From positions 9,792-47,358 of the forward strand of contig JAHDDY010000003.1 in assembly GCA_020629115.1 (NCBI GenBank): 37,567 bases of DNA, in the 5' to 3' direction. This document shows positions 31,524 to 37,567 of this stretch, one piece after another (the first letter of the stretch is position 1; every line of letters begins with the position of its first letter). The stretch is from Paracoccaceae bacterium. GTDB taxonomy: Bacteria > Pseudomonadota > Alphaproteobacteria > Rhodobacterales > Rhodobacteraceae. The position numbers were made by a program, and so were the translations under genes. The notes beneath the pieces were generated by a model. That model was not told the DNA's origin, searched no databases, and saw only the letters and a program-made list of their open reading frames with translations.

Positions 31524-31611
31524 AGTGAAACGCGATCAAGTCGGGTCAGGAATTGCGCCAAGACGTGCGCATTTCCTGACACTCTGTGGCTCAACCTGAT
31601 CGCGTTTCACT
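31524..31611. repeat. Inverted-repeat element between mutL and a dehydrogenase gene
   Basis: Perfect 15-base arms AGTGAAACGCGATCA (31524-31538) and TGATCGCGTTTCACT (31597-31611) enclose a second pair GTCAGGAA (31544-31551) and TTCCTGAC (31573-31580) and a small GCGC/GCGC core. The element spans 88 bases from one base after the mutL stop to five bases before the convergent dehydrogenase stop. It could fold as a long hairpin in both transcripts. It carries no gene and no obvious target-site duplication. Confidence 0.8.
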
Positions 31612-31615
31612 ATAG

Positions 31616-32584
31616 TCAGCCCCGCGCCTCCGGGTTGATCATGTGGATCGGCGACCCGGCGGCGTAGGCGTTCACCTGCTCGAAGATGTCGCGGAACTGC
31701 AGGTCGAACTCGTCCTCCGTGACGTAGCCGATATGCGGCGTCGGGATGACGTTCGGATGGGTGAGTAGCGGGTGCGCGGGGTCGCGCAGCGGCTCGGTGT
31801 CGAACACGTCGACGGCGGCATGGATGCGCCCGCGCGCGATCTCCGCCTCCAGCGCGCCGGGGGCGACGAGGCCCGCGCGCGACGTATTGACCAGCAGCGC
31901 GCGGGGGGCCATGGCGGCCAGGTCCCCGGCGGTGACGATGCCGCGCGTCGCGGGCTTGAGGCGGACGTGCAGACTGACGATGTCGGAGGTCGCGAAGAAC
32001 GCCTCCCGGCTTTCGGCCACCCGCGCGCCGTCCGCCCGCGCCCGTTCGCGACCCGCCTCGGAGGCCCACCACTGCACCGTCATGCCCAGCGCCTCGGCAT
32101 AGCCCGCCACCGCCCCGGCGATGCGCCCGTAGCCGTAGAGGCCGAGCGTGCGCCCGCGCAGGGTGCGCCCGACCCCCGCCTGCCACGCCCCCGCCCGGAT
32201 CGAGGCGACCTGCGCCGGGATCTGGCGATAGCTGGCCAGCATCAGCGACAGCGTCATCTCGGCGGCGGCATAGGAGGGGGTGCCGCCGTGCATGTTCGAG
32301 CACAGCAGCACGCCGTTTCGCGTGCAGGCATCGACGTCGATATGCGGATACACCGACCGCTGCGAGATCAGCCGCAGGGTTGGCAATCGCGCCAGCAGGT
32401 CCGCCCCGATGGCCGTACGCTCGCGGAAGAGGACCAGCGCCTCGGCCTCCCGCACCCGGTCGGCGAGGCGCGCAGGGTCCGGCTCGTGATCCGTCCAGAC
32501 CGTCACGTCATGGCCGTCGAGCAGCGCGAAGCAGAGCAGGCCGCGCAGCGTGTCGAACCAGTCGTCGAGGATGTGGACCTTCAC
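31616..32584 (-). CDS. D-isomer-specific 2-hydroxyacid dehydrogenase
   Basis: The 322-residue product has the Rossmann loop TLGLYGYGRIAGAVAGYAEALGM near residue 145 and the catalytic Arg (NTSRAGLV), Glu (FDTEPL) and His (TPHIGYVTE) of the family. The start is GTG at 32584, overlapping the stop of the 77-residue gene (GTGA). It reduces or oxidises a 2-keto/2-hydroxyacid with NAD(P). The neighbouring PrpF/GalD-like tautomerase and tricarboxylate transporter suggest that the acid is part of a carboxylate degradation path. The substrate is unknown. Confidence 0.88.
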   Translation of the reverse strand: MKVHILDDWFDTLRGLLCFALLDGHDVTVWTDHEPDPARLADRVREAEALVLFRERTAIGADLLARLPTLRLISQRSVYPHIDVDACTRNGVLLCSNMHGGTPSYAAAEMTLSLMLASYRQIPAQVASIRAGAWQAGVGRTLRGRTLGLYGYGRIAGAVAGYAEALGMTVQWWASEAGRERARADGARVAESREAFFATSDIVSLHVRLKPATRGIVTAGDLAAMAPRALLVNTSRAGLVAPGALEAEIARGRIHAAVDVFDTEPLRDPAHPLLTHPNVIPTPHIGYVTEDEFDLQFRDIFEQVNAYAAGSPIHMINPEARG

Positions 32585-32814
32585 CGGCTTTCGACCCCCG
32601 CGCCGGGCGCGAGGGTGCGCGGGGTCGGTACGAAATGCGGGGTGTCGAGCGCGCGGAGCGCTTCGGCGATGGCCCCGCGCTGGCCGATCATGTGGTTGTA
32701 CTGGGCATCGCACCCGGAGACGGGCGTCGGGTAGGCGCGAATCTCCGCGTGCAGCGCCGCCTGCGCCTCGCGCAGCGCGTCGCGGGCGGCATCGAGCGCG
32801 GTCTCGTAGCTCAT
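32581..32814 (-). CDS. Small hypothetical protein coupled to the hydroxyacid dehydrogenase
   Basis: I do not recognise this 77-residue protein. The first half is a regular amphipathic helix (SYETALDAARDALREAQAALHAEIRAYPTP), followed by CDAQYNHMIGQRGAIAEALRALDTPHFVPTPR. There is no signal peptide. GGAGG lies 6 bases before the ATG at 32814, so this start is favoured over GTG at 32826. Its stop overlaps the dehydrogenase GTG. Conserved position in the operon would be the best sign of function. Confidence 0.75.
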   Translation of the reverse strand: MSYETALDAARDALREAQAALHAEIRAYPTPVSGCDAQYNHMIGQRGAIAEALRALDTPHFVPTPRTLAPGAGVESR

Positions 32815-32859
32815 GATATCCTCCACGGTCCGTCCGATCGCATACGATGTACCCTGCGG

Positions 32860-33951
32860 CTATCCCGTCGTCCACGCGGCGGACGGGACGAAGACCTCGC
32901 CCGAGGCCAGCTTGCGCGCCGTGCGGGTCAGCCCGGCGGATATATCGGTGACCGTCCCGCCCGCGCGGCGATAGTCCAGCAGCACGTCCAGCATCCCCGC
33001 CGGATGCTCCAGCCGCATCGCCACCGGCCCGGCATCGGGCAGATCGGCCAGCCCCGCGCCCACCGTCCCCGGCGCGACGAGGCAGGCGGCGAGGCACTGG
33101 GAGCCGGTGACCGCCAGCGCCGGATGGCAGGCCTTGGGCATGAAATACCGCGTTAGCGCCGTGCCCCCCGCCCGCGCCGGGGCGAGGAGGCCGACCTTGG
33201 GCGTGACGGAGGCGGACACGTCGCCCATGCCCATCCGCCGCCCCGCCTCGACCCGAATCGGCTCCATCCGGGCGTAGAAGTCGCGGTTCGCGTCCAGCTC
33301 GGCGGCGCTCTCGGACCCGGTCAGGCCAAAGGCCTCGGCCCGGGCGATCATCATCGGCATGGCGACGTCCATGCAGGTGACGGCGATGCCGTCGATCGTG
33401 TCGATGCGGTTGCCGGTCGGGAACATCGCCCCCGTCGCCCCGCCCACCACGTCGCGGAACATCAGCTCGACCGGCGCGGCGGTGCCCGGCACCCCGTCGA
33501 TGCGCGCGTCGCCGTCGTAGACGACCGCGCCGCCGCGCGTGCGCACCGTCGCGACGACCCGCGCGCCCGTGTTCACCGCGCGGATGCGCACCTCGGTCGT
33601 CTCGCCGGTGGCCGGAACCAGCCCCATCTCGATGGCCGCCGGGCCGACGCCGACGAGGATGTTGCCGCAGGTCGGCCTGAAATCGACGCGCCCGTCCTCG
33701 ACGCCCACCTGCGCGAAGAAATAATCCACGTCCGCCCCCGCGTCGTCGGACGGCGAGAGCATCGCCACCTTCGTCGTCACCGCCGCCCCGCCGCCGATGC
33801 CGTCGATGTTGAGCGGATGCCCCGACCCGATCATCGCGACCAGCACCCGCGCCAGCGCCGCGCGATCCGCCGGCAGGTCGGCCCGGTTCATATACGGTCC
33901 CCGTGAGGTGCCCCCGCGCATGAAGAGGAAGGGGATGGGGATTTGGGTCAT
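32860..33951 (-). CDS. PrpF/GalD-type isomerase (4-oxalomesaconate tautomerase-like)
   Basis: The 363-residue product opens IPFLFMRGGTSRGPYMNRADLP and has IDGIGGGAAVTTKVAM, DFRPTCGNILVGVGPAAIEMG and MFPTGNRIDTIDGIAVTCMDVAMP. These are the motifs of the PrpF/DUF453 fold, which includes 4-oxalomesaconate tautomerase (GalD) and methylaconitate isomerase (PrpF). The ATG at 33951 overlaps the stop of the transporter gene (ATGA). With no AcnD or PrpC nearby, the GalD-like reading is preferred, but the exact tautomer is unproven. Confidence 0.83.
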   Translation of the reverse strand: MTQIPIPFLFMRGGTSRGPYMNRADLPADRAALARVLVAMIGSGHPLNIDGIGGGAAVTTKVAMLSPSDDAGADVDYFFAQVGVEDGRVDFRPTCGNILVGVGPAAIEMGLVPATGETTEVRIRAVNTGARVVATVRTRGGAVVYDGDARIDGVPGTAAPVELMFRDVVGGATGAMFPTGNRIDTIDGIAVTCMDVAMPMMIARAEAFGLTGSESAAELDANRDFYARMEPIRVEAGRRMGMGDVSASVTPKVGLLAPARAGGTALTRYFMPKACHPALAVTGSQCLAACLVAPGTVGAGLADLPDAGPVAMRLEHPAGMLDVLLDYRRAGGTVTDISAGLTRTARKLASGEVFVPSAAWTTG

Positions 33952-35969
33952 CCGAGCGGCCATGGCAGTTTCACGACGTCCTGCAGCAATCCGGCGGGGA
34001 AATCGCGGTTCAGCAGCCCCGCCATCGCGCAGATGAAGGCGATGCCCGCCGCCGTGTAGAGGGCCGCGAAGCCCCATCCCCGTCCCGCCCGGAAGCGGAT
34101 GAAGGCGAGGAGGAAGACGCCGAGCGCCAGCACGAAGCCGACCAGCGCCGTCAGCGCGAGCAGTCCCGCGAACCAGGCCAGCGTCGACCACAGGCCGTGC
34201 CGCATCGTCTCCCCCGCCTCGCGGTCTGCGAAGAGGGGGCTGGTCTCGTCCGCCCGCATCATCCGCACCAGCAGCACGAGGCAGGCGACGATCGCGACGC
34301 CCGAGACGAAGCGGGGAAAGACGCGATCCGCCGACGCGTAGTCGGGGATCAGCGAGGCGTTCACGAAGGCGACGAGCAGGTAGCCCAGCACCAGGAGCAG
34401 GAACGCCACCGGCGCGCGCTTTCGCCCGCTCTCCACCGCGCCCTCGGCCATGATGGTCTTCGCCTGGCGCAGGCCGACGACCGCCGAGACGACCGTGATG
34501 ACGATCAGCACGAGGACGATGGGCGAGAAGACGTAGTCGATCCCCTCCGCGAAGCCCTTGCGGAACCGCGACTGGGCGATCTGCACCGCCTGGTTGGCGT
34601 AGGTCTCCGCCGGGTTCGACAGGACGAAGCCGATGAGGAAGGCGGGCCGCGACCAGTCGAAGCGGCGCATGAGGATGCCGAGGAGGCCGATGGCGAAGAG
34701 CGCGACGAGGTCCCAGATATCCTGCCCCGACTGGAAGGCGGCGAAGGCGATGATCATGAACAGGAATGGCGCGAGCAGCGAGAACGGCACCGTCGTCAGC
34801 CGCGCGATTCCCCCCGAGGCGGCGATGCACAGCAATGTGCCGACCACGTTCGCCAGCGCCAGCAGCCACACGATGGCGTAGGTGATGTCGAGGTTGTTCT
34901 TGAGCATCGACGGCCCGACCTCGATCGAGCCGGAGCCGAGCAGCGCCACCGCGCCGATGAAGATGGCCATCGAGCCGGAGCCGGGGATGCCGAACAGGAG
35001 CGTCGGCACCAGCCCGCCGCCTTCCTTGGCGTTGTTCGAGCTTTCCGGCCCGATCACGCCGCGCACCTCGCCCGAGCCGAAGCGCGACTTGTCGGGCGTC
35101 GTCTGGACGGCGTGGCCGTAGGCGATCCAGTCCACGACCGAGCCGCCCAAGCCCGGGATGACGCCGACCACGACCCCGATGATCGAGCACCGCACCGAGA
35201 GCCAGATGTTGGCGAACCAGTCGCGCACCCCCGTCGCCCAGCCGCCGCCCAGGGGCTTGCGGTCGGCGATGGCGCGGTCCTGGCGCAGGAGGGCGATGAT
35301 CTCGGGGATGGCGAAGATGCCGAGGCCCACGATGACGAGCTTCAGCCCGTCCACGAGGTAGGGCATGTCGTAGGTCGCCATGCGCAGTTCGCCCGCGCTG
35401 TCGCCCTCGCCGGTGGTGCCGATCATCATCCCGAGGCCCGCCGCCGCGATCCCCTTGAGCGCCACGCGCCCGGCGAGGATGCCGACCATGGACAGGCCGA
35501 AGATCGTGATCATCAGCAGTTCGGGCGTGCGGAACTCCAGCACGATGGGCCGGGCGACGAGGATGAACACCGTGAGGAACGCCGCCCCCACCAGCCCCCC
35601 GAACAGCGACGAGGCGAAGGCCGCCGAGAGCGCCCGCGCCGCCTCGCCCTTCTTGGCCATGGGAAAGCCGTCGAGCACGGTCGCCTGGGAGGCCGACGAG
35701 CCGGGGATGCCCATGAGGACGGAGGCGAAGGTGTCCGAGGTCGGCACCACCGCGACCATCCCGATCATCAGCGCGAGGCCGTAGACCGGCTCCATCCCGA
35801 ACATGAAGGGTAGCAGCAGGGACAGTCCCGCGATGCCCCCCAGCCCCGGAAACACCCCGATGCACAGCCCCATCACCACGCCGAGCACCAGATACCCCAG
35901 CACGGTGGGCTGAAGGATCAGCGCCGCCGCGTCGTTCAGCGCGGGCAGGGCGACGGAGAGGAGGTCCAT
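33948..35969 (-). CDS. Tripartite tricarboxylate transporter, fused TctA-TctB
   Basis: The 673-residue product begins with a full TctA (large, about 12 hydrophobic segments). Its motifs are GVFPGLGGIAGLSLLLPF, GIPGSSASQATVLDGFP, and the internal repeat GVIPGLGGSVVDWIAYGHA with FGIPGSGSMAIFIGA. TctA proteins usually have about 500 residues. The remaining part from near residue 510 (RKRAPVAFLLLVLGYLLVAF...) has four hydrophobic segments and fits the small TctB subunit. No separate tctB is present between the binding-protein gene and this gene. It imports a di- or tricarboxylate delivered by the binding protein. Confidence 0.88.
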   Translation of the reverse strand: MDLLSVALPALNDAAALILQPTVLGYLVLGVVMGLCIGVFPGLGGIAGLSLLLPFMFGMEPVYGLALMIGMVAVVPTSDTFASVLMGIPGSSASQATVLDGFPMAKKGEAARALSAAFASSLFGGLVGAAFLTVFILVARPIVLEFRTPELLMITIFGLSMVGILAGRVALKGIAAAGLGMMIGTTGEGDSAGELRMATYDMPYLVDGLKLVIVGLGIFAIPEIIALLRQDRAIADRKPLGGGWATGVRDWFANIWLSVRCSIIGVVVGVIPGLGGSVVDWIAYGHAVQTTPDKSRFGSGEVRGVIGPESSNNAKEGGGLVPTLLFGIPGSGSMAIFIGAVALLGSGSIEVGPSMLKNNLDITYAIVWLLALANVVGTLLCIAASGGIARLTTVPFSLLAPFLFMIIAFAAFQSGQDIWDLVALFAIGLLGILMRRFDWSRPAFLIGFVLSNPAETYANQAVQIAQSRFRKGFAEGIDYVFSPIVLVLIVITVVSAVVGLRQAKTIMAEGAVESGRKRAPVAFLLLVLGYLLVAFVNASLIPDYASADRVFPRFVSGVAIVACLVLLVRMMRADETSPLFADREAGETMRHGLWSTLAWFAGLLALTALVGFVLALGVFLLAFIRFRAGRGWGFAALYTAAGIAFICAMAGLLNRDFPAGLLQDVVKLPWPLG

Positions 35970-35991
35970 GCGGGGCTTTACCGATAATGCA

Positions 35992-36071
35992 CTCTGCCCC
36001 GGACTTGATCCGGGGCCTGTCCGAACGATGCGTTCCGCTCGAAAAGGCCCCGGATCAAGTCCGGGGCAGAG
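35992..36071. repeat. Family A bipartite palindromic repeat with perfect arms
   Basis: The two 27-base arms are perfect reverse complements over their full length (from CTCTGCCCCGGACTTGATCC at 35992, to GGATCAAGTCCGGGGCAGAG ending at 36071). Each arm is itself a near-palindrome around CCGGACTTGATCCGG. The spacer is about 26 bases. It lies between the binding-protein gene and the transporter gene of the same operon. It is the cleanest copy in the window. Confidence 0.85.
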
Positions 36072-36091
36072 GCCTGTTCATACGGGACGGC

Positions 36092-37207
36092 CTACTTCAG
36101 CGAGACGCCGTAGCGGTCCATCAGCCAGCCGGTGACGAAGTCCTTCGCCTCCTGCGGCACGCTGGTCGCCGAGGACAGCGCGCCCGCCGCCTCGTCGCCC
36201 GTCATCTGCGGATACTTGCCGAGGCGGCCCGAGGAAATCTCCGCGAAGTCGTCGCGCGCCTTCACGGCCTCGAAGGCCTCCGTGTAGGTCGCGATGGCCG
36301 CGTCCGACGCGCCGGCGGGCAGGAAGACCATCTTCTGCGCCGGGAAGCCCGCGACGAAGAACGCCTTCCACGCGTCCCAGCGCTCGCCTGAGGTCTCGCA
36401 GCCGGGGGTCGCGTCGCAGACCTCCTTGAAGGTCGGCATGTCGGGGAAGGTCGGGTCGCGCACGATGTCGCCATCCGCGTCCAGCGCGCCCCAGCTCATC
36501 ATCGGCACCGCCGTGCCCGCCTCGACCAGCGGGGTCACGCCCTTCAGGTACGAGGAGGAGGTCTGGTAGTCGATGTTCGCCTCGCCGCGCTCGAACATCA
36601 GCCGCCCGTCGCCGCGGCCCTTGATGCCGAAGACCGGCTCCACGTTGAGGCCCAGCATCTCCCATGCCAGCAGCGGCACCAGATCGAGGCGCGTCGCCCC
36701 CTGCGAGCCGTAGATGAAATCCGTGTCCTGGAGCGGGGTCGCGTCCAGCCCGTCCATCTCGGCGGCCAGGTCGGGCGGCAGGTAGGCGACGCCGCCGGTG
36801 CCCGACGCGAGGACCACGTTCCAGTCGTCGTATTCGTAGCGCACGCGCGGATCGCCGAGCAGGTACGGGAACTGCGTCGAGCCGGAGGAGCCGAAGATCA
36901 CCGTGCCCTCGCTATCCTCGAACTTCTCGCCCTGGAACCAGTTGGCCCCCTTGGTCGAGCCGGCGCCGGGCATGAACTTGACGACGACGGTCGGCTGGCC
37001 GGGCAGGGCCTCGGACAGCAGGGGGGCGTAGAAGTTGGCCCATTTGGCCGAGCCGCCGGTCTCCGAGAACGGGATGATCCATTCGACGGTCTTGCCGCTC
37101 ATGTCCATGGTGTGCCCGCCCGCATGGGCCTGGGGGGCGGCGAAGGCGAAGGCGGCGGTGGCCAGGAGGGCCGTCGCCGTCCGGCGCGCGAGCGCGGTGA
37201 ATGTCAT
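36092..37207 (-). CDS. Tripartite tricarboxylate transporter substrate-binding protein, TctC type
   Basis: The 371-residue product has a signal peptide (cleavage likely after PQAHA). TVEWIIPFSETGGSAKWANFYAPLL then follows, the TctC/Bug opening with a variant of IVPFxxGG, and VVVKFMPGAGSTKGANWF. It is a two-lobed periplasmic protein that gives its carboxylate to the TctA-TctB fusion. It is longer than usual for Bug proteins (about 320) and lacks some of their motifs, so it belongs to a divergent branch. GGGAGAGAG precedes the ATG at 37207. A family A repeat lies after its stop. Confidence 0.87.
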   Translation of the reverse strand: MTFTALARRTATALLATAAFAFAAPQAHAGGHTMDMSGKTVEWIIPFSETGGSAKWANFYAPLLSEALPGQPTVVVKFMPGAGSTKGANWFQGEKFEDSEGTVIFGSSGSTQFPYLLGDPRVRYEYDDWNVVLASGTGGVAYLPPDLAAEMDGLDATPLQDTDFIYGSQGATRLDLVPLLAWEMLGLNVEPVFGIKGRGDGRLMFERGEANIDYQTSSSYLKGVTPLVEAGTAVPMMSWGALDADGDIVRDPTFPDMPTFKEVCDATPGCETSGERWDAWKAFFVAGFPAQKMVFLPAGASDAAIATYTEAFEAVKARDDFAEISSGRLGKYPQMTGDEAAGALSSATSVPQEAKDFVTGWLMDRYGVSLK

Positions 37208-37328
37208 GGTCTCTCTCCCTGTCATGCGACCGCTTGTGCGGTGTTTTGCCCGCCATCTTGCGCATTCGGTCTTCGATGACAAGGGCGGACACGGGGGAAT
37301 CGGGTGAGGCATGTCTTGACACACGTGA

Positions 37329-37417
37329 GGTTATTGTCGGGGTTGACCCGACAATCCATGGCTGCGGCATGTGCAGGTCTTGCGATCCTGGATCGTCGGG
37401 TCAAGCCCGACGATGAC
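37329..37417. repeat. Family B bipartite palindromic repeat, copy 5
   Basis: Left arm GTTATTGTCGGGGTTGACCC with GACAATCCA, right arm TGGATCGTCGGGTCAAGCCC with GACGATGAC. It lies upstream of the tctC-type gene, in the gap towards the possible LysR gene, and is one of the more regular family B copies. Confidence 0.8.
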
Positions 37418-37458
37418 TGCTTTCATTGCTGTCATGAAAATCCATTCACCCGATTGTC

Positions 37459-37567
37459 CTATGGGGCGCCACGGCAATCGCCCAGAAACCCTCTCACCGC
37501 CCCGATCGCCGGCCGCACCGGCCCGGCGGCGCGGGACATCGCCATCGCAACGCGCGAGGCCCGCGCG
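37459..37567 (-). CDS. Possible C-terminus of a LysR-type regulator (cut by window edge)
   Basis: An open frame enters from the right edge and ends with TAG at 37459. Its 35 visible residues end SRAAGPVRPAIGAVRGFL and GDCRGAP. The end resembles the P-A-x-x-A-x-x-x-F-L pattern near the end of LysR regulators, which often sit beside carboxylate transporters. With so few residues this is a weak call; a spurious frame in GC-rich DNA is quite possible. Confidence 0.3.
   Translation of the reverse strand, partial: ARASRVAMAMSRAAGPVRPAIGAVRGFLGDCRGAP

Noticed and set aside
31536-32303. 255-codon frame beside the hydroxyacid dehydrogenase
   Set aside because: It is an out-of-frame shadow of the dehydrogenase gene; the true frame has the Rossmann loop and the catalytic Arg, Glu and His.
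32860-35865. Open frame of 1001 codons on the minus strand covering the tautomerase and much of the transporter gene
   Set aside because: Only its last third is the PrpF/GalD-like protein. The rest is an Arg/Gly/Pro-rich out-of-frame shadow of the TctA-TctB gene, a usual effect of very high GC.
1-37567. tRNA, rRNA, insertion sequence or prophage genes
   Set aside because: I read the gaps on both strands and found no cloverleaf, no ribosomal RNA core sequence and no transposase, integrase or phage protein.

Overview
The window is gene-dense, very GC-rich DNA. It is most likely from the chromosome of an alphaproteobacterium of the Rhodobacterales (Rhodobacteraceae/Roseobacter type). Support for this comes from a CrtI-type carotenoid gene beside a PpsR/CrtJ-like operator, a urease operon, a DUF1127 protein, single-ABC sugar importers, a tripartite tricarboxylate transporter, and very frequent ATGA/GTGA stop-start overlaps. 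I see no transposase, phage, CRISPR array, tRNA or rRNA.

Layout. (1) 1-5.8 kb: on the minus strand a polytopic membrane protein, phytoene desaturase crtI and the urease genes ureD, ureA, a MESH1-like HD hydrolase and ureB (cut by the window edge). A cytochrome P450 diverges from them behind a TGT-N12-ACA palindrome. (2) 5.8-9 kb: a VanZ-like protein, fabI with a coupled small gene, a class I methyltransferase and trmJ. (3) 9-15.1 kb: a carbohydrate or polyol locus with an IolG-like dehydrogenase diverging from a substrate-binding protein, permease and ATPase, followed by a short-chain dehydrogenase and an aldo/keto reductase. (4) 15.2-21.2 kb: a putrescine locus (potF-potG-potH-potI, a small membrane protein, puuA) on the minus strand; its probable partner puuB lies at 27.4-28.7 kb. 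(5) 21.3-25.6 kb: a GFA-family protein, an SDR/MDR pair, a DUF1127 protein, S-formylglutathione hydrolase and a secreted protein of unknown function. (6) 25.6-27.4 kb: the most unusual part. It has two tandem copies of a structured, apparently non-coding element, a secreted low-complexity protein and an AT-richer gap. (7) 27.4-31.6 kb: puuB, a SnoaL-like protein, a GNAT acetyltransferase and mutL. (8) 31.6-37.6 kb: a carboxylate operon with a tctC-type binding protein, a fused TctA-TctB transporter, a PrpF/GalD-type tautomerase, a 77-residue protein and a 2-hydroxyacid dehydrogenase. A possible LysR regulator is cut by the right edge.

The best candidate for something undescribed is the pair of elements at 25711-26316. 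Each unit is about 290 bp and the period is about 320 bp. Each carries the same series of hairpins, three of them capped by an identical UC-GGGG-GA apex, and ends in a GC-rich terminator hairpin followed by a T-rich stretch. Differences between the copies largely preserve the paired structure, and one turns an A-U pair into a G-U pair. I read this as tandem paralogous small RNAs, but expression and function cannot be judged from sequence alone.

The intergenic regions also hold at least three families of bipartite palindromic repeats (called A, B and C here). Two of them lie inside the putrescine transporter operon.
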